DNA from: Peptococcaceae bacterium UBA3933
GTDB taxonomy: Bacteria; Bacillota; Peptococcia; Peptococcales; BICA1-8
Length of the DNA stretch: 21,071 nt
Direction: 5' to 3'
Assembly: GCA_002385805.1 (NCBI GenBank)
Contig: DGEF01000038.1
Location: 16,133 to 37,203 of the forward strand
Both the position numbers and the translations under genes were made by a program. How positions within the stretch are numbered: the first letter of the stretch is position 1; each line of letters starts with the position of its first letter. The notes beneath the pieces were generated by a model that was given only the letters and a program-made list of their open reading frames with translations, made no database searches and was not told where the DNA came from. Positions 7,315-15,462 of this stretch are shown here, one piece after another.

Positions 7315-7581
7315 TTAAATTTTATTTAACCCAATAAAAATCAAGGCTACGCCGCAGAGAATGACAATTATTTGTCTTAAAGATACTTTGTCTGCCAGTC
7401 CGATTAAACCTAGGGAGGTTACTGAAATTAGGATAAGGGGACCGATTAAAGCTAAACAGGCATTGATTTTAAAAGCTGTTTCCACACGATTAAAATATAG
7501 CATTAAAAAAGCCGCAGAAAGCTCAATTAGACCGGAGATTATGCGTAATAGGCCCATGCCCAAAACGATACTTAACTTCAT
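7315..7581 (-). CDS. DUF2619 (YqhV-like) small membrane protein
   Basis: An 88-residue, strongly hydrophobic protein with three predicted membrane helices (about 5-28, 38-62, 68-86). It matches the DUF2619/YqhV family of spore-forming Firmicutes: an N-terminal LGMGLLRIISGLIELSAAF segment, a central ALIGPLILI, and a KVS motif before the last helix. B. subtilis yqhV lies next to the spoIIIA genes; no such neighbour exists here. The ATG at 7581 is preceded by GGAGAGA. The start lies in a long non-coding stretch where no clear promoter could be identified. The function of the family is unknown. Confidence 0.75.
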   Translation of the reverse strand: MKLSIVLGMGLLRIISGLIELSAAFLMLYFNRVETAFKINACLALIGPLILISVTSLGLIGLADKVSLRQIIVILCGVALIFIGLNKI

Positions 7582-8032
7582 ATTTTCTCTCCATTCCCGG
7601 GAAAGGTCTCTACCTATATTTATGCTTAATCAAGTATTTTTAGTAATAAAATCAGGTTTATCTAGGCTCCGGCAAAACAGGGAATTTTTTTGACATACTA
7701 TGAAACAAAAAGGCATAAGTTTTAGTAGCAGTAGCATTACGGCATTATGCTATAGGGATAATCTGAATGTCAGTGAGCGAGTCTACTAGTGAGCGAGAGG
7801 GCGAGTTGTATATTCCTTTCAGTCGTAAGGTTGAGGTAGAGGTTAAGAAGATGAAACAATTCAGATTTAAAACCCAATAATAATTAACCCAGAATTAACC
7901 TTAACCTAAACCTTCGCCGTCAGGCGAATTATTGGTGTTTATACGTGTTTAAAAATACTAGCCACCAGCCACAAAAAACTAGCCACTTAAATTCTAGTCA
8001 CAAGTCACTAGTCACTATTTTGGAGGTACATT
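7582..8032. repeat. Non-coding region with dispersed repeat, copy A
   Basis: A gene-free stretch of about 450 bases. AGCATTACGGC at 7733-7743 is the reverse complement of the core of the degenerate repeat at 13441-13568. GTGAGCGAG occurs twice (7773-7781, 7789-7797). From about 7827 to 7950 the sequence closely matches 13261-13385: AAGGTTGAGG, TTAAGAAG, CAGATTTAA, CTTAACCTAAACCTT, and a CGCC...AGGCG stem. From 7957 to 8017 there is an AGCCAC-rich tail (AGCCACCAGCCAC) shared with the copy at 17.7 kb. No ORF with a ribosome site lies inside. Confidence 0.7.
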
Positions 8033-8485
8033 ATGTGGGGTGAAGGGCTTTTACTGTTTCTAATATTAGTCGGCATACTCGGGCATTCCAATGTCCTTGC
8101 CACGTCTGCTTGCGTACTTTTAGTTTTAAAATTAACCAGGTTACAGCACTATTTTCCTTTAATAGAAAGGCGGGGTTTGGAAATTGGCCTCCTTTTTTTA
8201 ATGCTTTCAGTTTTAGTTCCCTTTGCTAATGATAATATTAGTCTTAAAGATATTTTAAAAAGTCTTTTAAGTTGGCGTGGTTTAGCCTGTGCTTTAGGAG
8301 GAGCTCTTGCAACTTATATGAATGGAGCCGGTTTAAATATGCTTCGAATCCAACCGGAGCTTTTGACCGGTCTAGTAGTAGGATCTATTATAGGTATAGT
8401 ATTTTTCAAAGGTATTCCCGTAGGTCCTTTAATGGCTGCCGGTTTAGCTGCTATATTTATTAAAATCATCGAAATGTTTCAGTAA
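8033..8485 (+). CDS. UPF0756 / DUF441 membrane protein (YtwI/YeaL family)
   Basis: A 150-residue polytopic membrane protein, the normal length for the UPF0756 (DUF441) family. Four or five hydrophobic helices cover most of the chain. Family features seen are LLFLMLSVLVPFAND near residues 53-67, LKSLLSWRGLACALGGALAT with an invariant-type glycine run, and GSIIGIVFFKGIPVGPLMAAG near the C-terminus. Family members have no established function. The ATG at 8033 follows TTTTGGAGGT. It sits directly downstream of the repeat region and ends in its own terminator. Confidence 0.9.
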   Translation: MWGEGLLLFLILVGILGHSNVLATSACVLLVLKLTRLQHYFPLIERRGLEIGLLFLMLSVLVPFANDNISLKDILKSLLSWRGLACALGGALATYMNGAGLNMLRIQPELLTGLVVGSIIGIVFFKGIPVGPLMAAGLAAIFIKIIEMFQ

Positions 8486-8489
8486 AGTG

Positions 8490-8516
8490 ATTAGCTTTTG
8501 AAGCTAATTTTTTTTT
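8490..8516 (+). terminator. Rho-independent terminator after the UPF0756 gene
   Basis: ATTAGCTT (8490-8497) pairs with AAGCTAAT (8501-8508) around TTG and is followed by a run of eight or more T. Confidence 0.9.
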
Positions 8517-8564
8517 GTTTTTAGGGCAAAATATAGATTGTTCATTGGTAAGGAGTGAAAAAAA

Positions 8565-9986
8565 ATGAAGGCTAAAAACATAATTACTTTAGCTTCTTTA
8601 GCCGGGGTTCCTTTAATTATGGTGTTAGGGAATTCCATGTTAATCCCGGTTCTACCGAAAATGAAATCGGCTTTAGATATTTCTCAGTTTCAGGTAAGTT
8701 TAGTAATAACTTTATTTTCTGTTCCGGCCGGATTAGTTATACCTATTGCCGGATTTCTGTCAGATAGAATAAGTAGGAAAAAAATAATTGTACCTGCATT
8801 AATTCTTTATGGACTAGGCGGAGTGGTAGCTCTTTTAGGCGTTTTTTTATTTAATAATTCTTATTTGGTGATAATGGCCGGACGAATACTACAGGGAATA
8901 GGCGCTGCAGGCACGGCTCCCATTGCCATGGCTTTGGCCAGTGATATTTTTACCGGTAGCGAGAGGAGCAAAGCTTTAGGTCTTTTAGAGGCTTCTAATG
9001 CTCTGGGGAAGGTAGTGAGCCCTATTTTAGGTTCCCTAATAGGTTTAATTGCCTGGTATACAACTTTTTTTGTTTTTCCTGTATTATGTATTCCCATAGC
9101 TTTAGCGGTGTGGTTTTTTGTGAAAGACCCTACTACGAATAAACAGGGAGAGTCTGTGACCAAGTACCTACAGGATTTAAAAAAAATTTTTAAGGGTAAA
9201 GGAATTCATTTATTAAGCTCCTTATTGGGCGGATCTGTAGCTTTGTTTATCCTTTTTGGGACTTTGTTCTATTTATCTGATTACCTGGAAAAGAAATATG
9301 GAATGGAAGGAGTTATGAAAGGTTTTGTATTGGCCATACCTGTTCTGGCGATTTCCATTACTTCGGTAACTACAGGGATTGTCACCCAAAGGAAGACTCA
9401 TAACTATAAATACTTTGTGATGGGTGGCTTAATTCTCTTAGGAATTTCCAACCTATTAATTCCTTTTTTTATTGAGAATATCTATATATTTATCACTGCT
9501 TTAGTCATTGGTGGGATAGGAGGAGGGCTTGTTTTAACCTGTTTGAACACAATAATTACCAGCTCAGTAGTTATGGAAGAAAGAGGAATGATTACCTCTC
9601 TTTATGGAGCGGTAAGGTTTTTTGGTGTGGCTATTGGGCCTCCGGTTTTTGGATTATTAATGGAAATTAGCAATTTAGCCACTTTTGGCACAGCCGGTGG
9701 ACTGGCCTTTTTTTCAGCAGGGATAGTTTTTTTATTTGTTAACCCCAAATTAGCTCAAGCAAAAGGTGAAGTTTCAGCACAAAAACAAGGTAGCAGGCAA
9801 ACTTGGAGGAAAATAATCTATGAAACGATTACTTTGCGTAATTCTTTAGGCCGATTAATCTTGAAACCGGCTCTTAAACCGAAAAAAAGGAAAGATGAGA
9901 AGCAGAAAGAGGGAGAAAAAGAGACGGAAATGGAAATGACCCAGGAAGAATTAACAGCAGAATTTGCAGGGACAAAAAAGAAATGA
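8565..9986 (+). CDS. Major facilitator superfamily transporter, drug-efflux-like
   Basis: A 473-residue, 12-helix MFS permease of the inner membrane. The loop 2-3 signature (motif A) is GFLSDRISRKK at 63-73. The following segment ILQGIGAAGTAPIAMALASD and the helix-5 region SNALGKVVSPILGSLIG resemble proton-driven drug exporters of the Bmr/Tet type. The substrate cannot be read from sequence. The last 75-80 residues form an unusually long, charged cytosolic tail, with a Lys/Glu-rich run between about 440 and 473. AAGGAGTG precedes the ATG. No clear terminator follows. It is flanked by single-gene units, so no pathway context is available. Confidence 0.88.
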   Translation: MKAKNIITLASLAGVPLIMVLGNSMLIPVLPKMKSALDISQFQVSLVITLFSVPAGLVIPIAGFLSDRISRKKIIVPALILYGLGGVVALLGVFLFNNSYLVIMAGRILQGIGAAGTAPIAMALASDIFTGSERSKALGLLEASNALGKVVSPILGSLIGLIAWYTTFFVFPVLCIPIALAVWFFVKDPTTNKQGESVTKYLQDLKKIFKGKGIHLLSSLLGGSVALFILFGTLFYLSDYLEKKYGMEGVMKGFVLAIPVLAISITSVTTGIVTQRKTHNYKYFVMGGLILLGISNLLIPFFIENIYIFITALVIGGIGGGLVLTCLNTIITSSVVMEERGMITSLYGAVRFFGVAIGPPVFGLLMEISNLATFGTAGGLAFFSAGIVFLFVNPKLAQAKGEVSAQKQGSRQTWRKIIYETITLRNSLGRLILKPALKPKKRKDEKQKEGEKETEMEMTQEELTAEFAGTKKK

Positions 9987-10078
9987 CTACCTTTAGGGTT
10001 GAATTTTAGGTTAGAATTATCTTCAGGGCCCATATTTTGGTCAGAGCTGTCTTGGGGGTTTAGTAGTTGGTCAGAAGA

Positions 10079-10107
10079 TTGACGTAAGGAAATTGGGTGG
10101 ATAAAAT
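10079..10107 (+). promoter_or_regulatory. SigA-like promoter of the DUF3842 gene
   Basis: TTGACG (10079-10084), a 17-base spacer, then TAAAAT (10102-10107): one mismatch in each element. Lies 38 bases before the start codon. Confidence 0.65.
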
Positions 10108-10145
10108 AATTTTAAAAAAAGTCATGTATCGAAAGGTGTGGTTAA

Positions 10146-10544
10146 ATGAAAATTGCGGTAATCGACGGTATGGGAGGCGGCATGGGCGCTCAAATAGTTA
10201 ACGGTCTTGTTAAGGAAATGGCGGATGCGGAAATAATCGCTTTGGGTACCAATGCCATAGCTACTGCGGCAATGGTTAAAGCAGGTGCCCAGCGAGGGGC
10301 TACCGGAGAAAACGCGATCAGGGTCAGCACCCAGGATGTGGATGTTATTATGGGGCCTTTAGGGATAATTGTGCCTAATGCCATGATGGGTGAGATTACC
10401 CCTTATATTGCGGAAATTATTGCTTCTCTAAATTGCCGCAAAATTTTACTGCCGGTAAACCAACCTCATGTGGAATTGGTGGGGCTTGAACCAAGACCTT
10501 TAAATGAGCTGATAAAAGAGGCTGTTAAATTAATAAAAGGTTAA
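10146..10544 (+). CDS. DUF3842 protein
   Basis: A 132-residue protein of the DUF3842 family, found mainly in Clostridia; function unknown. The glycine-rich N-terminus MKIAVIDGMGGGMGAQIV looks like a nucleotide-binding beta-alpha start. It is followed by IALGTNAIATAAMVKAGA, GENAIRV, a central VDVIMGPLGIIVPNAMMGE, and KILLPVNQPHVELVG near the end. The soluble alpha/beta pattern suggests a small-molecule-binding domain, which is inference. AAAGGTG precedes the ATG. It is monocistronic and converges on the germination cluster, with no clear terminator in the 29 bases between. Confidence 0.86.
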   Translation: MKIAVIDGMGGGMGAQIVNGLVKEMADAEIIALGTNAIATAAMVKAGAQRGATGENAIRVSTQDVDVIMGPLGIIVPNAMMGEITPYIAEIIASLNCRKILLPVNQPHVELVGLEPRPLNELIKEAVKLIKG

Positions 10545-10573
10545 GGCTCAAATTTTGATGAAAAGTAACTATA

Positions 10574-10801
10574 CTAGAAAAGTTTGGATAAAGGTTTTAA
10601 GAAAAAATTCACTATTTTTTCGGTAATTTCCGCCGGACTGGGAAGCTTAATCCCGATAACCGCCAGTAAGCTCAAGGTAAAAGCCAGGCCTAAAAATAAG
10701 AAGAAAAATATCAGTTCCCGCCAGTATTTTTGATAGATTAATCCGGGTGCTTCAAATAATACTATGCCCCCAAAGCCAAGAAAAAGCAAAATAATATACA
10801 T
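10574..10801 (-). CDS. Small two-helix membrane protein of the germinant receptor operon (D-subunit-like)
   Basis: A 75-residue protein with two membrane helices (about 2-17 and 28-50) joined by a short polar loop, then an amphipathic tail ending KPLSKLF. Its size, topology and position last in a ger operon fit the small D subunits described for some Bacillus germinant receptors. It also resembles small proteins I recall next to ger genes in Clostridia. Homology to the named D subunits cannot be shown by eye. AGGAGGCGATGTT precedes the ATG at 10801. It lies 63 bases after gerAB; the gap contains GTGGAAAGTGGATAGTTG, related to the dispersed repeats. Probably co-transcribed with gerAC and gerAB. 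Confidence 0.65.
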   Translation of the reverse strand: MYIILLFLGFGGIVLFEAPGLIYQKYWRELIFFFLFLGLAFTLSLLAVIGIKLPSPAEITEKIVNFFLKPLSKLF

Positions 10802-10864
10802 AACATCGCCTCCTAAATTAGTGGAAAGTGGATAGTTGAAAGTTGGGTAACTGACAGCTGGAGA

Positions 10865-11983
10865 TTATTTTTGTTGCTGTTTACTTCCTGTTTTCTGTTT
10901 GGGTAATTTTCGGACCATAGCAATAAGTAAGGAGAGTAAAGGAATCCCAATTTGAAAAGGTATACTATAATAAGGATAAATGTCACTGGTCCAAACTATG
11001 TTTTCAATGGTGTTTTCAAAATGTAAGATACTTGTTACTACTATAATTACACCTAGCGGCAGTACCAGCGGTAAATAGGAACGTAGCTTTAAGATTTGGG
11101 CCATTCCCAGAGTTGCCCCATAATATGATACAGTCAGTTTCAAAAAACCTAAACCTAAAAAAGCAAAAATAACGAGGGCTTCTAATCTGGTAAATACATC
11201 ACCTATATTAATGAGGCGAATGGCGGTGAAAGTTGGGTAAAGGGTTATCTGGGCAGTTTTCCCCAAAGTACAGGCTGTCTGGAATATATTTATCAACAAA
11301 AATATACTGCCCAAGATAATTGTCAATAAAGTTAATTTACGGATGTTTTTTACTTTTTCCTTTTCCATAAAGGCGAAGACCATTAAAAAGGCTATTGTTT
11401 CTCCAAAAGGTACGGAAGCAACTGTATGACTTGCTTTAATAAAGTCTTTAAGGGGTATGTCCCCAATGGGTAGTATGTTAGTAATTTTCATTTGCGGTAA
11501 AAGCATTAAAGTTACTAATATAGAGGTTACGATAGCCAGGGGTCCAATAATAATACTACAACGTGCAATTACTTCTATTCCATTACGAACAGCGGAAGCA
11601 CCTAGTAAGGCAGAGAACAGGATAAAAACAACCAGGGGGGTCTCCGGCATTAACACTCCCCGAAAAAAGTCCCCAAAATCTCTTAAAATAAGAGCCGTCA
11701 GCTGGAGAAAATACAAGATATAACTTAGCGAAATCAGTTTCCCTAAAATTGGACCGTAAATAAGATCATTAATCTCAATCAGGGTTTTTTGAGGAAACCG
11801 CTGGGCAAGTGTAGTATAAATGAAGGCAAAAATTAAACCTTCAGTCATACCGGCTATATAGGCCAGCCAGATATTATGTTCTGCTTCCCTGCCGGGAATA
11901 ATTATTATAGTGGAACCAAAAATATAACAAATTAATAAAAATGATAACCCAGAAGTGGAGATTTGGCCTCCCTCTAATTTCAT
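10865..11983 (-). CDS. gerAB: Spore germination protein GerAB family (B subunit)
   Basis: The integral membrane B subunit of a nutrient germinant receptor (Spore_permease family, APC fold), expected in the spore inner membrane, where it binds or transports the germinant. 372 residues with about ten membrane helices. The N-terminus KLEGGQISTSGLSFLL and the first loop IPGREAEHNIWLAYIAG match the family, where the usual residues are G-x-D-x-W. AAAGGAG precedes the ATG at 11983. gerAC ends 44 bases upstream on the same strand. The order AC then AB is inverted relative to the B. subtilis gerA operon. Which germinant is sensed cannot be told. The symbol denotes the family, not strict orthology. Confidence 0.92.
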   Translation of the reverse strand: MKLEGGQISTSGLSFLLICYIFGSTIIIIPGREAEHNIWLAYIAGMTEGLIFAFIYTTLAQRFPQKTLIEINDLIYGPILGKLISLSYILYFLQLTALILRDFGDFFRGVLMPETPLVVFILFSALLGASAVRNGIEVIARCSIIIGPLAIVTSILVTLMLLPQMKITNILPIGDIPLKDFIKASHTVASVPFGETIAFLMVFAFMEKEKVKNIRKLTLLTIILGSIFLLINIFQTACTLGKTAQITLYPTFTAIRLINIGDVFTRLEALVIFAFLGLGFLKLTVSYYGATLGMAQILKLRSYLPLVLPLGVIIVVTSILHFENTIENIVWTSDIYPYYSIPFQIGIPLLSLLIAMVRKLPKQKTGSKQQQK

Positions 11984-12027
11984 AAATTATTGCTCCTTTA
12001 TTTTTATTGTTTTGGTGATTATTGTAA

Positions 12028-13188
12028 TCATTTGGGCATAGCGGACTTAATGGCAAGACCGCTTTCCCGGATAGTAGATTCTACTTTTACGGTTAATTCT
12101 AAAAAAGGGAAGTAATTATCCCAGTCATCTTCTATTTCCCGCCAGACAGCTGGGTACTTTCGGTGAAAAGCCTCACCAAAGCCGAAGATGTCTGCATTAA
12201 ACTCCTGAGCTTTTTTAAAAGCGGCTAAAACTTCACTGCGGATAACTCCTGCGGTAAGTTTATTTAAGCTATCCCAACTCTTTTCGTTGGAAAAGTCCTC
12301 GGGAGTGTTTTGTTCACCTAAGTTTCCTTCTTCCCGAATTTCCACTGTTATCTTTAATTTATTATCTTTAATTTCCGGAATGATTTTACATTGACTGTTA
12401 ATTACCTCAATACTGATTTTTTCATTAGGATTGGGTAGTTCCAGGGTAATGATTCCTCCCTTGGCTTTATTTAATACCCACAGTAACCCCCTGGTCTCCC
12501 GGGGAGTTAATTCACCTATCATTTTATCTTCTTTAAAGACAGCGGTTCCGGCCAGAGTAATGTTTTTTTCCTTGTTCACCAGGACAATAGGGGCAACGGG
12601 TGCCGTTGTTTTTGATAATAATCGTCCTAAAAAGTCATGTAAGGTTATGGGAATTATCTGGGAGGTAGTGCTGTATTTATCAAGAACGCGGTTAATGCTC
12701 ACACCTACAGTATATTCAAGAGGAGGTTGACCTTCTAAAATTTTACTGGCTTCGCCTTTGGCTACTAAAACATAAATATTACGGCGTATTTCCGGGTCAC
12801 GTTCAAAAAAGTCAATATATTTTCCTACTCCTTCCCGGGCTATCTCTTCTCCGTAAATTAACGCCTGGCTATGAGGAAAGAAGGGGCGGCGGCTGGATTC
12901 GTAGTTAAATTTCCTGATGGCTTCAAAAACTGTATTTCCGGTTTTCTTTAGGTTTAAAACCGGTTTATCATCTCCCCCACCGCCTCCGCTTCCTGGAGGG
13001 CTTATCTTGGTAGTATCCACCGTTTGTAAAGTCAGTTCAACTTTGCCTGGCTCCTCAGCTTTATCAATACCAATAGTGGTAACAAAAGCCAGGGTTTCCA
13101 ATTCTTTTCTGCTCCAACAGCCGCAAATAAGGAGCGTGAAAAAGAGGAAGAATGTTGTTAAGAGGATCCATTTGTTTTTTCTATGCAT
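12028..13188 (-). CDS. gerAC: Spore germination lipoprotein GerAC family (C subunit)
   Basis: The lipoprotein C subunit of a germinant receptor. 386 residues. A signal peptide of about 23 residues (basic KNK, hydrophobic core) ends in a lipobox with C24 followed by WSRKELE, the typical Ger(x)C start. Family motifs are VTTIGIDK, the region RRPFFPHSQALIYGEE, RDPEIRRNIYVLVAKGEA, and the C-terminal half with FGEAFHRKYP and a V-x-V-x-S-T-I-R-x-S-G end. GAGGTG precedes the ATG at 13188. It is separated from gerAA by a 386-base repeat-rich gap, which may mean a separate promoter, although none is obvious. Firm family call. Confidence 0.93.
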   Translation of the reverse strand: MHRKNKWILLTTFFLFFTLLICGCWSRKELETLAFVTTIGIDKAEEPGKVELTLQTVDTTKISPPGSGGGGGDDKPVLNLKKTGNTVFEAIRKFNYESSRRPFFPHSQALIYGEEIAREGVGKYIDFFERDPEIRRNIYVLVAKGEASKILEGQPPLEYTVGVSINRVLDKYSTTSQIIPITLHDFLGRLLSKTTAPVAPIVLVNKEKNITLAGTAVFKEDKMIGELTPRETRGLLWVLNKAKGGIITLELPNPNEKISIEVINSQCKIIPEIKDNKLKITVEIREEGNLGEQNTPEDFSNEKSWDSLNKLTAGVIRSEVLAAFKKAQEFNADIFGFGEAFHRKYPAVWREIEDDWDNYFPFLELTVKVESTIRESGLAIKSAMPK

Positions 13189-13204
13189 AGCTACACCTCT
13201 GAAT

Positions 13205-13420
13205 TTAGTGGGTAGTGGCTAGTTTTTAGTGGCTGTATTACGACCTTTGGTCGTATGGTTAAGGTTGAGGTTAAGGTTAAGAAGGTGAGGCAATCCAGAT
13301 TTAAGACCTAATAATTTACTCGGGCTTAACCTAAACCTTAACGTTCGCCGCAGGCGATTATTAATGTTTATCTGTGCTTATCCGTGTTCATCAGTGGTTA
13401 ATAATTAATTTTTTAAAATG
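13205..13420. repeat. Dispersed intergenic repeat, copy B, between gerAC and gerAA
   Basis: Starts with GTGGCTAGTTTTTAGTGGCT (13215-13234), then a core from about 13257 to 13385 closely matching copy A at 7827-7950. Within the core, GGTTAAGGTTGAGG and repeats of it face CTTAACCTAAACCTTAAC (13325-13342), so the single strand can fold back. It ends with a segment around 13375-13402 that is the reverse complement of AACCACNGATGAACACGG, also found at 17656. No coding potential seen. Confidence 0.7.
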
Positions 13421-13440
13421 CAGCTTGCAGTATATCCAAA

Positions 13441-13568
13441 AAGAAGATGCTGACCCAAATATTAACCCGTAAGACGTAATGCCACCCTAAAAGCTAAACC
13501 CCAAAGCCGTAATGCTGACATGTAGTATAACCTGTTAGCCGTAATGCCGACCTAAGAGTTAACCCGAA
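13441..13568. repeat. Degenerate tandem repeat, about 32 bp, four units
   Basis: Units begin near 13441, 13471, 13504 and 13537. Each has a core like CGTAATGCYGACC followed by an A-rich stretch and TAACCCG. The spacing between cores is 32-33 bases. It ends at the gerAA stop codon. No ORF. Confidence 0.6.
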
Positions 13569-13574
13569 AGCCTT

Positions 13575-15170
13575 CTACCCTTTATTATTATCATCCTGAG
13601 GTCGTGGCATAAGTCCCCATTTTTCGCGTTGCGGGTCTTTTTTCGTAATACTGCTCGGTCTGGTTATCATTAACCAGAGGGGGAACCTGATTAGGGTATC
13701 TTTTAAATCAGCAGGTTTTAAGGGTGCAAAAGGTGCTAAATAAGGGACGCCAAATGATTTCAGGGTGGCCAGGTGAATTAAAATACCTAGCAGGCCTACA
13801 CTTATGCCGAATATTCCTAGGGTGCTGGCTAAAAGAAAAAGGATAAAGCGGATAAATGCGCTAGCGTCTGATTGAGGAATTACGGCGAAAGAAGAAATAG
13901 CAGTAATGGCTACGACTATAATTAAGGGAGCACTGACTAAACCTGCAGAAACAGCTGCTTCCCCGATAACCAATGCACCGACAATGCTGATGGCCGTTCC
14001 CACGGCTTGAGGTAGTCGTATTCCTGCTTCCCGAAGGATTTCAAAGGCTAATCCCAGTAAAAAGGCTTCCAAAAAAGCCGGAAAGGGTACACCTTCCCGG
14101 GCGGAGGCCATGCTCAAAGCTAAAGGAGTAGGGAGAAGTTCCTGATGAAAGGTGGTTAAAGCCACATAAGTGGCAGGAGCCATGATACTGATAAAAAAAG
14201 AGAGCATCCTTAATAACCTAACTACGCTGGCATAATAAGGTCGGGAATAATAATCTTCCATAGTTTGGAAACTCTCAATAAAGAGTAAAGGAACGGTAAG
14301 GACCATAGGTGTACCGTCCACTAAAATGGCGGCTCTCCCTTCCATAATTTTAGCGGCAACGGTATCCGGCCTCTCTGTATTACCAATGGTACTAAAAGGT
14401 GAAAAAGGTGCATCTTCTATAAATTGTTCAATATAACCTGATTCCAGGATAAGGTCCGTATTGATTTTTTTTAAACGTTTTTTTATCTCTTCTACCAGTC
14501 CCGGACGAACCACCCCTTTAAGATAAACAATGGTTACATCGGTTTTACTTCTTTTACCAATGGTCATGGTCTCAAAGGTTAAGTCCGGGTCTCTTATTTT
14601 TCGGCGAATGAGAGCCGTGTTCACCCGCAATGTTTCGGTGAAACCTTCCCGAGGTCCTCTTACGGACACTTCTGTTTGAGGTTGTTCAATACCCCGGCTT
14701 TTCCATCCACGGGTATTAATAATTAAAGCACCTGGATGGCCGTTAACCAGCAAGGCTGTATCGCCTTTTAGGCAGTCATTAACTAATTCATCCAGTGTTT
14801 TTACTTTTTTGACTTCGGCAATACATACCAGGGTTTCAGTCAGTTCTTCTATACTGTCAGCCAAAGAATCATTATCATTAAGGGAGCGACTTTCCAGCAT
14901 TAATGGTTTAATAATGAAATCATGAACGGAAGCCTTATCAATAAGACCGTCAATCATAATCAGGGCGGCTTCCTGCTGGTCTTTTGTCCCTAAAACAAAA
15001 GGGCGAATGATAATATCATCACTGTTACCCAGGATGTTTTTAATCATTTGCAAATTAGTTTTCAGGTTTGCCGTTAGTTGAGGTGATTTATTCTGTTCCT
15101 CTTGATCCTGACTTAGATTTTTTTTTAATAGCTGAAGAAATTTTAGTTTTTTGGCTAAAAAACTAAACAT
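13575..15170 (-). CDS. gerAA: Spore germination protein GerAA family (A subunit)
   Basis: The A subunit of a germinant receptor in the spore inner membrane, recently recognised as forming the ion channel of the complex. 531 residues from the ATG at 15170, preceded by GAGGG. The open frame extends to 15275 but would cross a terminator and lacks a ribosome site there, so the shorter start is preferred. The soluble N-terminal domain has IRPFVLGTKDQQEAAL and EVSVRGPREGFTE (167-179). Then come GRAAILVDGTPMVLTVP (278-294), MEDYY, and the membrane domain with FLEAFLLGLAFEILREAGIR (366-385). All are signature segments. A charged tail follows. A SigG-like promoter candidate lies at 15212-15241. First gene of the ger cluster. 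Confidence 0.94.
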   Translation of the reverse strand: MFSFLAKKLKFLQLLKKNLSQDQEEQNKSPQLTANLKTNLQMIKNILGNSDDIIIRPFVLGTKDQQEAALIMIDGLIDKASVHDFIIKPLMLESRSLNDNDSLADSIEELTETLVCIAEVKKVKTLDELVNDCLKGDTALLVNGHPGALIINTRGWKSRGIEQPQTEVSVRGPREGFTETLRVNTALIRRKIRDPDLTFETMTIGKRSKTDVTIVYLKGVVRPGLVEEIKKRLKKINTDLILESGYIEQFIEDAPFSPFSTIGNTERPDTVAAKIMEGRAAILVDGTPMVLTVPLLFIESFQTMEDYYSRPYYASVVRLLRMLSFFISIMAPATYVALTTFHQELLPTPLALSMASAREGVPFPAFLEAFLLGLAFEILREAGIRLPQAVGTAISIVGALVIGEAAVSAGLVSAPLIIVVAITAISSFAVIPQSDASAFIRFILFLLASTLGIFGISVGLLGILIHLATLKSFGVPYLAPFAPLKPADLKDTLIRFPLWLMITRPSSITKKDPQREKWGLMPRPQDDNNKG

Positions 15171-15211
15171 CAAAAAACCCTCGGCCTTTTGGTTAATTTT
15201 AATCTGACTCA

Positions 15212-15241
15212 TATTATTTGTAATTAAGGTAAAATTATGTA
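15212..15241 (-). promoter_or_regulatory. SigG-like promoter candidate of gerAA
   Basis: Minus strand TACATA (15241-15236), 17 bases, then AATAATA (15218-15212), against TGMATA / CATAMTA with one mismatch each. It sits between the upstream terminator and the gerAA start, and germinant receptor operons are SigG-dependent in B. subtilis. Confidence 0.45.
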
Positions 15242-15247
15242 AGAAGG

Positions 15248-15296
15248 AAAAAAAGAAAAAAGGCAGAGTTGTCAAAAGACAATTCTACCTTTTTTC
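15248..15296. terminator. Bidirectional terminator separating the small-gene block from gerAA
   Basis: AGGCAGAGTTGTC (15261-15273) pairs with GACAATTCTACCT (15278-15290) with one mismatch and one G-T pair around AAAA. It is flanked by an A-rich run on the left and a T-run on the right, so it can stop minus-strand transcripts arriving from 15311-15733. Confidence 0.8.
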
Positions 15297-15310
15297 GCTT
15301 ATTACAAGGA

Positions 15311-15430
15311 TTACCAGACGCGACCGCAGCCACCACAGAAGAGGAAGATTAGCAAGGCAATAAAGGCGATCCAGACCAACCATTGGTTACCCCAGGCACC
15401 GCCCCAGCCGCCTGCAACATTATCAGCCAT
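15311..15430 (-). CDS. Tiny Trp/Gly/Cys-rich membrane protein (39 aa)
   Basis: 39 residues: start MADNVAGGWGGAWGN, one hydrophobic helix (WLVWIAFIALLIFLF), then CGGCG and a short basic end. It follows a strong AAAGGAGG site eight bases before the ATG at 15430. It is a close relative of the 34-residue protein at 15629-15733 (shared WGG-x-WGN and LVWIAFIALLIFLF) and has the same MADN start as the protein at 15463-15585. Third gene of a probable operon read from the SigK-like promoter at 15773-15800; a terminator follows. It recalls small sporulation proteins of the YjcZ kind in size and composition only. Probably mother-cell expressed and spore-associated by inference. Confidence 0.75.
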   Translation of the reverse strand: MADNVAGGWGGAWGNQWLVWIAFIALLIFLFCGGCGRVW

Positions 15431-15462
15431 AGTATGACCTCCTTTCCTTAAGGTCTAAAGGT

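Noticed and set aside
7689..7718. TTGACA at 7690 as a plus-strand promoter
   Set aside because: At 17 bases it is followed by GCATAA, a poor -10, and no gene with a ribosome site begins nearby.
12431..13222. Plus-strand ORFs antisense to gerAC, including one of about 100 residues
   Set aside because: No ribosome sites, composition typical of frame shadows, and the opposite strand holds an unmistakable gerAC.
13441..13568. CRISPR array
   Set aside because: The 32-33 bp periodic units are degenerate end to end with no unique spacers, and no cas genes are present.
15171..15275. 35-residue N-terminal extension of gerAA
   Set aside because: It overlaps the terminator at 15248-15296, has no ribosome site, and family proteins begin near the ATG at 15170.
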